A stretch of DNA of 64,000 nucleotides from Dyella nitratireducens (GTDB taxonomy: Bacteria; Pseudomonadota; Gammaproteobacteria; Xanthomonadales; Rhodanobacteraceae): NCBI RefSeq assembly GCF_014642835.1, contig NZ_BMJA01000005.1, forward strand, positions 248,001 to 312,000, written 5' to 3'. A program made the translations under genes and the position numbers. Within the stretch, counting starts at the first letter, position 1, and the number at the start of each line of letters is the position of its first letter. Under the pieces are notes generated by a model, which saw only the letters and a list, made by a program, of their open reading frames with translations, was not told the DNA's origin and searched no databases. Below, one piece after another: positions 37,878 through 45,603 of this stretch.

Positions 37878-38573
37878 ATGACCGATCATAGTTTTACCGA
37901 TGAGGAGCGCGCAGGCCTTTACCGCGCCATCCGCGAACGCCGTGACGTACGTTCGCAGTTCCTGCCCGACCCCATCGCACCGGATGTGCTTGCGCGCCTG
38001 CTCAAGGCTGCGCATCACGCGCCGTCGGTGGGTTTCATGCAACCGTGGGATTTCATCGTTATCGACAGTCTCGACGTGAAGCGCGCGGTGAAGGCGCTCT
38101 ACGAACAAGCCAATGCCGACGCGGCCAGCAACTACGACGGCGACCGTGCCACGCAATATCGCCGACTGAAGCTGGAAGGCATCGTCGACAGCCCGATCAA
38201 CCTGTGCATCACTTGCGATCGCCAACGTGGCGGCCCGCATGTACTCGGCCGCAACACGATGCTGGATACCGATCTGTTCAGCACTTGCCTGGCCGTGCAG
38301 AACCTGTGGCTGGCGGCGCGCGCCGAAGGTATCGGCGTGGGCTGGGTGAGCATCGTCGAGCCGGCACGGCTGGCGGAAACCTTGCAGTTACCTGCGCAGG
38401 TCTATCCGCTGGCTTATTTATGCCTCGGTTACGTCAGCGAATTCCTGCCGCGACCGGAACTGGAAATGGCAGGCTGGCGTTCGCGGTTGCCGCTGGAACA
38501 ACTGCTTCACGCGAATATGTGGGATAACCCCGTGGAAAACGACGCACTGCTGTCGGCCTTGCGCGACGTGTAG
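37878..38573 (+). CDS. bluB: 5,6-dimethylbenzimidazole synthase
   Basis: BluB cleaves FMNH2 with oxygen to make 5,6-dimethylbenzimidazole, the lower ligand of cobalamin. The 231-residue protein carries YRAIRERRDVRSQFLPDPI, APSVGFMQPWDFIVI and ITCDRQRGGPHVLGRNTMLDTDLFSTCLAVQNLWLAARAEGIGVGWVSI, all typical of BluB within the nitroreductase fold. It lies nine bases behind rep. No other cobalamin genes are in the window. The final TAG is part of REP copy D. Confidence 0.93.
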   Translation: MTDHSFTDEERAGLYRAIRERRDVRSQFLPDPIAPDVLARLLKAAHHAPSVGFMQPWDFIVIDSLDVKRAVKALYEQANADAASNYDGDRATQYRRLKLEGIVDSPINLCITCDRQRGGPHVLGRNTMLDTDLFSTCLAVQNLWLAARAEGIGVGWVSIVEPARLAETLQLPAQVYPLAYLCLGYVSEFLPRPELEMAGWRSRLPLEQLLHANMWDNPVENDALLSALRDV

Positions 38574-38643
38574 GCTGGGGTGCAAACCCCAGCATCGTCA
38601 TATCCATAGCGATAAGGATGTTGGGGTTTGTACCCCAACCTAC
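38570..38643. repeat. REP-like paired inverted repeat, copy D (family 1)
   Basis: Arms at 38570-38596 and 38617-38643 are inverted family-1 copies with a 20-base spacer. The first four bases, GTAG, include the TAG stop codon of bluB. It separates bluB from the convergent AI-2E-family transporter gene. Confidence 0.92.
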
Positions 38644-38667
38644 CGCGCGTAAATGCCCTGGGCAGTA

Positions 38668-39699
38668 TCAAATCAACCTTTGTTGCTCCAGCTCACGCTT
38701 CAGATACGCGTAGTAGATCGGCGCCGCAATCAAGCCGGCCAAACCGAACGCCGCCTCCATCACCAGCATCGCCACCAGCAGCTCCCACGCACGCGCACGG
38801 ATCTGTCCGCCGATGATGCGTGCATTGAGAAAATACTCCAGCTTGTGAATGACGATCAGGAAGCCGAGTGAGGCCGCCGCCACCCATATCGACACTGACA
38901 AACCTGCGATCGTCACCGCCGTGTTGGAGATGAGATTGCCGATCACCGGCAGGAGGCCGGCGAGAAAGGTCACCACCACCAGCGTTTTGGCCAGCGGCAC
39001 ATGGATGTCCATCAGCGGCAGTACGCCAAGCAGAAAGATGGCGGTAGCGATGGTGTTGATCAGCGAAATCTTGATTTGCGCAAACACAATGCTGCGGAAC
39101 GCTGCCGCCAGATGCTGGCAACGCTCCCCCAGCGTCGCCGCTAGAGGGCCCACTTGATGCGACGGGCGTGCGCGGTTCAGCGCCACCAGCGCACCCAGTA
39201 CCAAGCCAAGAATGATGTGCACCGATACGCGTGCCGTTTCCTTGCCCGCATTCTGCAAGCTCATCGCATGCTTGCGAGTGAGTTCCAGTGCCATCACGCG
39301 CAATTCGTCGACACTGTCCGGCAACCAGTTCGTGAGCGACGTCGGCAGTTGCGCGCGCGCCTTCTCTACCAACGGCATCAGTTGCTGTTCCCACAACATC
39401 GCGGGATTGTTGATCTCGTTGCGGAAGAAGCTGATCAACGCCACGATCAGCACGGTGATCAAGCCCACCACGATCACACCCAGCACCGTGACGACCACCA
39501 GGCGCGCGCGTTCACCGGAAATGCGCCGACCCAAGAGCGGCGTCATAGCGTGCACCAGTTCGTACACCAGCAAACCCGCAAGCAGCGCCGGCAGCAGATG
39601 CAGGCGCAACACCAGCACCAATGCCAAGGTGGCCAGGATGTAGCTGGTCGTGCGAATGCCGCGGGCGGAGGAAAGGGCTGCGTACACGGGGCGGTCCAT
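38668..39699 (-). CDS. AI-2E-family transporter (PerM/YdiK type)
   Basis: The 343-residue protein has about seven membrane helices in the family pattern: two near the N-terminus (YILATLALVLVLRLHLL, LVVVTVLGVIVVGLITVLIVAL) and a soluble region around residues 95-150. A C-terminal bundle follows, with FLAGLLPVIGNLISNTAVTI and LNARIIGGQIRARAWELLVAMLVMEAAFGLAGLIAAPIYYAYLK. Members export autoinducer-2 (TqsA) or act as permeases of unknown substrate or Na+/H+ antiporters. The sequence does not decide between these. Confidence 0.85.
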   Translation of the reverse strand: MDRPVYAALSSARGIRTTSYILATLALVLVLRLHLLPALLAGLLVYELVHAMTPLLGRRISGERARLVVVTVLGVIVVGLITVLIVALISFFRNEINNPAMLWEQQLMPLVEKARAQLPTSLTNWLPDSVDELRVMALELTRKHAMSLQNAGKETARVSVHIILGLVLGALVALNRARPSHQVGPLAATLGERCQHLAAAFRSIVFAQIKISLINTIATAIFLLGVLPLMDIHVPLAKTLVVVTFLAGLLPVIGNLISNTAVTIAGLSVSIWVAAASLGFLIVIHKLEYFLNARIIGGQIRARAWELLVAMLVMEAAFGLAGLIAAPIYYAYLKRELEQQRLI

Positions 39700-39778
39700 G
39701 GGAAAAACGCGATCCTGGCAAGTCTGTCATAAACTTGCGCGATCCTCGCGGAACATCTTCACGCCTACAGGGTGCTTC

Positions 39779-40669
39779 ATGACCAAGTTCCTGCCCACGC
39801 TGTTGGGCACGCTTCTGCTTGGCGCTTGCGCCAGCCAAGCCCCGCATTCCGCTACACCTCCATCCACCGCGGCTACGCCCGTCGCAGCGCCTGCCGTTCC
39901 TGCGGATGACAACCTCAATGCGGTGGCGTGGACGCAAACGGCGCTAGAGCATGACCTGATCTATCAGGAGACGTTCCGCAGCGCGCAATCTCAGCTGCTC
40001 GCCGCGCTGAAGGACAAGCACTGGGATGCGCTGCCTTCCGACGATCGCATCGCGCCGTACAAAAACCTGAAGCCAGCCGTGATCCTGGATATCGATGAAA
40101 CGGTGCTGGACAACTCGCCCTATCAGGCGCGCCTGATTCGCAAAGGCGGCGAGTTCAACGAGGCCGATTGGGCAGCATGGTGCAAGGAGGAACGCGCACG
40201 CGCCCTGCCGGGTGCCATGGCCTTCACCCAATTCGCAGCCCAGCACGGCATCGCGGTGATCTACATCTCCAACCGAGCGCAAGACCTGGACACCGCCACG
40301 ATCGACAATCTGCGCAAGGTCGGCCTGCCCGTGTCCGGGCCGGACGCCTTTCTGGGACTGGGCACCATCCTGCCGGGCTGCGACCAAGTCGGCACGGAAA
40401 AAAACTGCCGTCGCCAGCGAGTCAGTCAGCACTACCGCGTGCTCATGCAGTTCGGCGACCAGCTTGGCGATTTCGTCACCGTGCTGAGCAATACGCCAAC
40501 CGGCCGCGCCCAGGCCATGGCACCCTATAAGGACTGGATCGGCAGCCGCTGGTTCGTGCTTCCCAACCCAACGTACGGCTCGTGGGAACCGGCTCTGTTC
40601 AACAATGAGTGGAGCACGCCGCGCGATCAACGTCGCCAGCTCAAGATCCAAGCCCTGCATAGTGATTGA
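39779..40669 (+). CDS. Acid phosphatase lipoprotein, e(P4)/class C HAD family
   Basis: From ATG 39779 the 296-residue protein begins with a lipoprotein signal (FLPTLLGTLLLGACAS), with the lipidated cysteine in LGAC. The phosphatase core has the DDDD-type motif I AVILDIDETVLDNSPYQ and IAVIYISNRAQDLDTAT. Haemophilus e(P4) and related enzymes are outer-membrane lipoproteins that remove phosphate from nucleotides such as NMN. The protein is therefore expected in the periplasm, attached to the outer membrane. The frame upstream to 39650 is not supported. Confidence 0.9.
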   Translation: MTKFLPTLLGTLLLGACASQAPHSATPPSTAATPVAAPAVPADDNLNAVAWTQTALEHDLIYQETFRSAQSQLLAALKDKHWDALPSDDRIAPYKNLKPAVILDIDETVLDNSPYQARLIRKGGEFNEADWAAWCKEERARALPGAMAFTQFAAQHGIAVIYISNRAQDLDTATIDNLRKVGLPVSGPDAFLGLGTILPGCDQVGTEKNCRRQRVSQHYRVLMQFGDQLGDFVTVLSNTPTGRAQAMAPYKDWIGSRWFVLPNPTYGSWEPALFNNEWSTPRDQRRQLKIQALHSD

Positions 40670-40706
40670 CGTAAAATCAATTACTTATCCAATGCCACTT
40701 AAAGTA

Positions 40707-40735
40707 TTGCCTGAAGTGAAAAGGGGCCGTATCAT
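40707..40735 (+). promoter_or_regulatory. Candidate sigma-70 promoter
   Basis: TTGCCT (40707-40712) and TATCAT (40730-40735) are separated by 17 bases in an AT-rich stretch. Transcription would begin near 40742, just upstream of a structured GC-rich segment ending in a terminator. Confidence 0.5.
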
Positions 40736-40741
40736 GACCCC

Positions 40742-40842
40742 GCCGACCCTGCTGACCTCCAACTACTGCGGGCAAGGCCATTTCCCTTCCGGCGCTGCCG
40801 GCATGACCCTGCGAGGCCCAACGCCCGCGGGGTTTTCTTTTT
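40742..40842 (+). ncRNA. Possible short leader or small RNA with its own terminator
   Basis: About 100 bases lie between the candidate promoter and a terminator. They contain the perfect hairpin CCGGC-GCT-GCCGG (about 40787-40799) and then the terminator stem. An ATG at 40733 opens a 36-codon frame (MTPPTLLTSNYCGQGHFPSG...) that ends in the U-run, so a leader peptide with attenuation is an alternative. I cannot assign it to a known riboswitch or leader class. Confidence 0.35.
40806..40842 (+). terminator. Rho-independent terminator
   Basis: ACCCTGCG (40806-40813) pairs with CGCGGGGT (40826-40833) with one T-G pair around a 12-base loop, followed by TTTCTTTTT. It lies about 100 bases before the lipoprotein gene, so it either ends a small RNA or acts as an attenuator. 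Confidence 0.75.
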
Positions 40843-40939
40843 GAGATTTTAAGTAAGATGCACCGCGCCCCGCCGTTATGGCGCCGCCCTTTGCCCCTTG
40901 CCCGGACGGCAAGCTACCGCCCTCCACGTGAGAGAATTC

Positions 40940-41917
40940 ATGCGCTTTCAAACACTTAGGCATTGCCTACTGGTCCTGGCGCTGTTTGCGCTGGCCGCCT
41001 GTCATCAGAAAGAAGAAAACGCCGCGGCGCCCGGCGGCGCCACGCCCGAGGCAGCTGTGCAGGAATCCGTGACGCTGATCAAGGCTGGCGATTTCGCCGG
41101 CTTCTGGAAACACGCCCTACCCCCAGCCGATTACGACAACCTGCGCGTCGACTGGACGCATCCACGCCCCAACCAGCGCCCGATCACCGATGAAGATCGC
41201 GCCCGCTTCGACCAGGCTGTCAAGCAACTCACCGCTCCCAATGCGGAAACCACATTGTATGACCAGCTCAAACCCAAGCTGGCGCAGATGGAGCAGCAGT
41301 ATCACGACCAGCTGCCGGTGATGATCGGCATCGGCCAGGCCATCCTCACCACGGGCATCGCCCAGAACAAGGCGATGACGGAAGACCAGAAACAGCAGAT
41401 GCGCGATGCGCTCAACGTGCTGCTGCCGTGGGCGCAGCAGACGCCCTGGTTCGACCAGGACAAGGCCAAGCAAGCCGTGGGCGTCGTGGTGACCACGGCA
41501 CGCCAGCTTGACCTGAAGAGTCCGGACCAGATCCAGAACATGGATTTCGATACCGCCATGAAGAAGTACGCCACGACGTACCAAGGTCTCAAACAGCTGC
41601 TGTCGATCTACGGCCTTTCGGTCAACGACACGCTCGATTCGGTAAAAGTCAGCACCCTTGGCATCGACCATGGCCTGGCGCACGTGAAGATCGACTACAC
41701 CTTGCTAGGCAAGCCGCTGAGCGCCGACTCGCATTTGGAGCTGATAGATGGCCGCTGGTACAACAAGGATCTGATCGACGGCGAGCGTGCACAGCACGAA
41801 CAGCTCATGCATCCGCCCGCACCCGCCAGCAGCGGCACAGCACCAGCCCCCGCCAGCACAGCAAAGCCACCGGCCAGCAGCGGCTCCACCGGCACGACAT
41901 TGGCGGCGAAGCCCTAA
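40940..41917 (+). CDS. Uncharacterised lipoprotein
   Basis: From ATG 40940 the 325-residue protein starts with a lipoprotein signal (HCLLVLALFALAACHQ). The mature part has an N-terminal helical region (TPEAAVQESVTLIKAGDFAGFWKHALPPADYDNLRVDW), a long helical centre and a C-terminal segment rich in Pro, Ala and Ser (HPPAPASSGTAPAPASTAKP). I do not recognise a family. The Pro-rich tail could reach through the periplasm. It is followed by plsB after 27 bases and may share its transcript. Confidence 0.75.
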   Translation: MRFQTLRHCLLVLALFALAACHQKEENAAAPGGATPEAAVQESVTLIKAGDFAGFWKHALPPADYDNLRVDWTHPRPNQRPITDEDRARFDQAVKQLTAPNAETTLYDQLKPKLAQMEQQYHDQLPVMIGIGQAILTTGIAQNKAMTEDQKQQMRDALNVLLPWAQQTPWFDQDKAKQAVGVVVTTARQLDLKSPDQIQNMDFDTAMKKYATTYQGLKQLLSIYGLSVNDTLDSVKVSTLGIDHGLAHVKIDYTLLGKPLSADSHLELIDGRWYNKDLIDGERAQHEQLMHPPAPASSGTAPAPASTAKPPASSGSTGTTLAAKP

Positions 41918-41944
41918 GCCGCACCTAAGGCCCACCGCTACACT

Positions 41945-44593
41945 ATGCAGATGCCGATTATGACGACCGCGGAACCAAGCTACCGCAGCCGCGCCCCCTG
42001 GTGGTTCAACCTCGCCGGGCACCTGCTCGAGCCCTGGATGCGCATTCGCCGCGATCCAGCCGAACCTGCCAGCCTGCTGCAAGGCGATGCGCCCGTCTGC
42101 TACGTCATCGAGCGCGACGGATTTTCCGATGCGCTGATCCTGGACCGTGCCTGCCGCGAAGCCGGCCTGCCCAGCCCCATGCAGCCGCTGCCCTTCACCC
42201 GCCGCCGCCGCTCGGTATTCGCGCTCGCGCGTCGCGACGGCTGGCTGTTCGGCCGCAATCGCAAACGCTCGCCCACGGAGCCGTTCGGCCAGTTGGTGCG
42301 TGCGCTGGAAGGTTTTCCGGATCGCGACATCCAGATCGTGCCCGTTTCCATCTATGTCGGCCGCACACCCACGCGTGAGTCCGGCTGGTTCAGCGTGCTG
42401 TTTTCGGAAAACTGGGTGGTTGTCGGCCGCTTCCGCCGCATGCTGGCACTGCTGCTCAACGGCCGCGACACCGTGGTGCATTTCTCCGCACCGGTTTCGT
42501 TGCGCACGGTGTTGAACGAGGAAGGCGACGTACGTCCCGAGCGCTTTGCACGCAAGATGGCGCGCGTGATGCGCACGCACTTCCGCCGCATCCGCGCAGC
42601 GGTGATCGGGCCGGATCTTTCGCACCGCCGCACCGTGGTCGATGCCGTGCTCAACGCCGAGCCAGTACGCGCCGTCATCACCTCCACCGCCGCCAAGGAA
42701 AACATCACCTACGCGAAGTCGTGGGAGCGCGCGCACAAGATGATGATGGAAATCGCAGCGGACTATTCGCATCCGGTGGTGCGCTCCGCGTCGTTCCTGC
42801 TGCGCAACTTCTGGACCAAGCTCTACGACGGCATCACCATGCACCACTTCGACAAAGCCCGCGCTGCGGCGCCTGGCTACGAAGTGGTGTACGTACCCAG
42901 CCATCGCAGCCACGCTGATTACCTGCTGTTGTCATACCAACTACACGATTCCGGCGTAGTGGTGCCGCACATCGCCGCTGGCGTCAACCTCAACCTGCCC
43001 GTCATTGGCCCGATCCTGCGCCGCTGCGGCGCGTTCTTCCTGCGCCGCAGCTTCAAGGGCAACGCGCTATATTCGGTGGTGTTCAATGAATATGTCGCAC
43101 AGTTGATCGACCGCGGCGTGCCGATCGAATACTTCATCGAAGGCGGACGCTCACGCACCGGCCGACTGCTCGCGCCGCGCGCTGGCCTGCTGGCGATGAC
43201 CGTGCGCGCCTTCCTGCGTGCACCGCGTCGCCCGGTGCTGTTCCAGCCCGTGTACATCGGCTACGAAAAGCTGATGGAAGGCAAGAGCTACATCGGCGAA
43301 CTCTCCGGCAAGCCCAAGGAGAAAGAATCACTGCTCGGCCTGATCCGCGGTCTTGGCGTATTGCGTCAGCGCTATGGCCACGTCGCGCTGAACTTCGGCG
43401 AGCCGATCGAACTCACGCCCTTGCTCGATGCCGCCAGCAGCCACTGGCGCGAAACCACCAGCGACCCGAACACCAAGCCGGAATGGCTGAGTTCGGTCGT
43501 CGATCAGTTGGCCGAAAAAATCCAGGTCAACATCAATCGTGCGGCGGACGTCAATCCGATCAACTTGCTAGCGCTCGCGCTGCTGTCCACGCCCAAGCAC
43601 GCGATGGCGGAAAACGACCTGCTCGCCCAGCTGGAATTGCTCAAGGCGCTGCTGCAAGAACTGCCGTATTCGGATCGCATGACACTCACGCCACTGGCAC
43701 CCGATGCCATCATCGCCTATGGCGAGCAGATGAATTGGATCACGCGCGTGCGCCATCCACTCGGCGACGTGCTCACGCTGGAAGGCGACCAGGCGGTCCT
43801 ACTGAGCTACTTCCGCAACAACGTGCTGCACCTCACCGCTGCTGCTGCGTGGGTCGCCTGCTGCTTTCTCAACAACCGGCGCATGTCGCGGGCCTCGATC
43901 CTTCGGCTGGGGCGCATCATCTACCCCTTCATCCAGAGCGAGCTGTTCCTGCCGTGGGATGCCGAAGGCTTCGGTGCCCACTTGCAGGCCACCGTCGATT
44001 TCTTCGTGCGCCGCGGACTGCTGGAAGCCGTCGGCGAAGGCCGGGTGATTGAGCGCGGCCCAGGCCAGGACGATGCGGCCTATCAGCTGCGCGTGATTGC
44101 ACGCAGCCTGATCCAGGCGTTCGAGCGCTACTACATCACCATTGCCGCGCTGGCCAAGAATGGCCCGCACACCATCACCGGCGCGGAGCTGGAAAACGTC
44201 TGCACCCTCACTGCCCAGCGCCTGAGCCTGCTCAGCGAACCGCTCGCGCCGGAATTCTTCGACAAGGCCCTGTTCCGCGGTTTTATCCAGAAATTGCGCG
44301 AACGCCGCGTGGTGTGGACCGACGCTAATGGCAAGCTCGATTACGACAGCGCGCTGGAAGATATGGTGCGCGATGCACGCGTGATTCTCGCTCGCGAGAT
44401 GCGCCATGCGATTCTGAAGATCACCGGCAGCGAAGAAAAAGAAACGCCTCGTGCCGTGTCGGAAGCGGAGCAGACTCCGACAGCACCTGAGCAACCGCCT
44501 GAGTCATCCGAGCCGATGAATACCAGCGAAGAACTGCACGAGCGGCATGTAACCACTGAACATCACGAGCATGAGCGGGCTCACAAAGAGTGA
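41945..44593 (+). CDS. plsB: Glycerol-3-phosphate 1-O-acyltransferase
   Basis: PlsB transfers an acyl group to position 1 of glycerol 3-phosphate, the first step of phospholipid synthesis at the inner membrane. The 882-residue protein has the acyltransferase blocks VPSHRSHADYLLLSYQL (HX4D, catalytic histidine near residue 320), GAFFLRRSFKGN, YFIEGGRSRTGRLLAPRAGLL and VLFQPVYIGYEKL. It is longer than the roughly 800-residue E. coli enzyme because of a hydrophilic C-terminal tail rich in Glu, Pro and His (from about residue 835). A second in-frame ATG at 41951 or 41960 could also serve. Its substrate is made by GpsA, encoded at 24269. Confidence 0.95.
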   Translation: MQMPIMTTAEPSYRSRAPWWFNLAGHLLEPWMRIRRDPAEPASLLQGDAPVCYVIERDGFSDALILDRACREAGLPSPMQPLPFTRRRRSVFALARRDGWLFGRNRKRSPTEPFGQLVRALEGFPDRDIQIVPVSIYVGRTPTRESGWFSVLFSENWVVVGRFRRMLALLLNGRDTVVHFSAPVSLRTVLNEEGDVRPERFARKMARVMRTHFRRIRAAVIGPDLSHRRTVVDAVLNAEPVRAVITSTAAKENITYAKSWERAHKMMMEIAADYSHPVVRSASFLLRNFWTKLYDGITMHHFDKARAAAPGYEVVYVPSHRSHADYLLLSYQLHDSGVVVPHIAAGVNLNLPVIGPILRRCGAFFLRRSFKGNALYSVVFNEYVAQLIDRGVPIEYFIEGGRSRTGRLLAPRAGLLAMTVRAFLRAPRRPVLFQPVYIGYEKLMEGKSYIGELSGKPKEKESLLGLIRGLGVLRQRYGHVALNFGEPIELTPLLDAASSHWRETTSDPNTKPEWLSSVVDQLAEKIQVNINRAADVNPINLLALALLSTPKHAMAENDLLAQLELLKALLQELPYSDRMTLTPLAPDAIIAYGEQMNWITRVRHPLGDVLTLEGDQAVLLSYFRNNVLHLTAAAAWVACCFLNNRRMSRASILRLGRIIYPFIQSELFLPWDAEGFGAHLQATVDFFVRRGLLEAVGEGRVIERGPGQDDAAYQLRVIARSLIQAFERYYITIAALAKNGPHTITGAELENVCTLTAQRLSLLSEPLAPEFFDKALFRGFIQKLRERRVVWTDANGKLDYDSALEDMVRDARVILAREMRHAILKITGSEEKETPRAVSEAEQTPTAPEQPPESSEPMNTSEELHERHVTTEHHEHERAHKE

Positions 44594-44604
44594 CCGCGTC
44601 GCCC

Positions 44605-44628
44605 CGCACGAGTGGAGGCACTCGTGCG
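44605..44628 (+). terminator. Hairpin behind plsB
   Basis: CGCACGAGTG (44605-44614) pairs perfectly with CACTCGTGCG (44619-44628) around GAGG, 12 bases after the plsB stop. There is no clear U run, so termination efficiency is uncertain. Confidence 0.55.
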
Positions 44629-45603
44629 CGGGCTCATTGCATTAAATCAAAAACGATACCTTGCGCCAGCGCTGAACACCGCCGCCTTGGTACCACCGCC
44701 GGCGACTTGGCCATCCAGGTTGAGGAACCAAGACCATTGGTTGTCCAGCGAGGCATTCAAGCCCACGCCGAGCCAGCGTAGCGATCGAGATAGCGCTGCA
44801 CGAAGCTGAAAGCGTCGCTGTGTTCGCCGACGAGGCGAATCTGCTTCAATTCAAAGCACGGTGTCTCCGTCAGCAGTTCGGTGCTACGAAAATTGCAGCG
44901 GCGCGCTGGCCGATGCGCACATCCTGCGCTTGCGTGCGCATGGAACGTTCTTGCGCCTGCTGTTGCGTGCGCAGACGTTGTTGTTGCTCGTCGAGCGTGA
45001 GGCCTTTTCCTGCCCGAAAGCCACGGGCGAGAGCGTGGCGAACCCAGTAAGGGAGAGCCAATGCCAGCGTGATCGATGACGCCATGTGCGGCGATCATCC
45101 TTGGGTTGCTTCGACAGGCTGAGCGCCTGACCAACATCACACCATTAAGACGAGGCGTACAGGGGGGGCATAGGATAAATCGCATCTTGCCAACGTGTTC
45201 TTGAAGGCGAGACTTCCGCTTGGTCAGCGCGCGGCAGAGAAGTTTTGTACTGATGTACAAGAGAGAAGTGAAGTAGGTATGTTCATTTTTAAGCCGCAGC
45301 GCGCCGGGCCTCACGGCCGGGAGGAAGTGCGCATGCAGCGGCCAAGCGGAAGTGGTAGAGATGCTGGATGTTGGCCTTAAAAAACGGAATCGGCCCGTGG
45401 ACATAAACATTGCCAGCCTTCGCTGATAAATGATCGGCCCTCACCGACATATCGAAAGCCTACGTCGACAAGACGGCACCTCATGGGCGCCTTATGCTTG
45501 AAAAATGATCACAGCCCGTTCTGGCTGTGCCATCGCATGGTCCAAACACCATGCCGGGGGAGCACATCACACGTGACATGGCTTCGTTGGGGGCAAGGGA
45601 AAC
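44629..45603. other. Intergenic stretch with decayed coding sequence
   Basis: This roughly 1-kb stretch between plsB and the MASE1 gene contains the autotransporter remnant at 44647 and otherwise no credible gene. A 217-codon minus-strand frame (44757-45410) has an unnatural composition rich in Arg, Ala and Ser and no family pattern. It probably represents a region where one or more genes have been lost. Confidence 0.6.
44647..44777 (-). pseudogene. Autotransporter beta-barrel remnant (C-terminal end)
   Basis: On the minus strand one frame reads WLGVGLNASLDNQWSWFLNL followed by DGQVAGGGTKAAVFSAGARYRF and a stop (44647-44649). This is the typical last two strands of an autotransporter outer-membrane barrel, ending in the aromatic F. 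Upstream the frame is not continued by recognisable barrel sequence, so only about 43 codons remain of a protein that would normally be many hundred residues long. Confidence 0.65.

Noticed and set aside
41705-42913. 402-codon minus-strand frame opposite the lipoprotein and plsB
   Set aside because: Antisense to plsB acyltransferase motifs; His/Ala/Arg-rich with no recognisable domain.
44757-45410. 217-codon minus-strand frame in the plsB-MASE1 gap
   Set aside because: Composition rich in Arg, Ala and Ser without secondary-structure pattern or ribosome site; its end runs out of frame over the autotransporter remnant.
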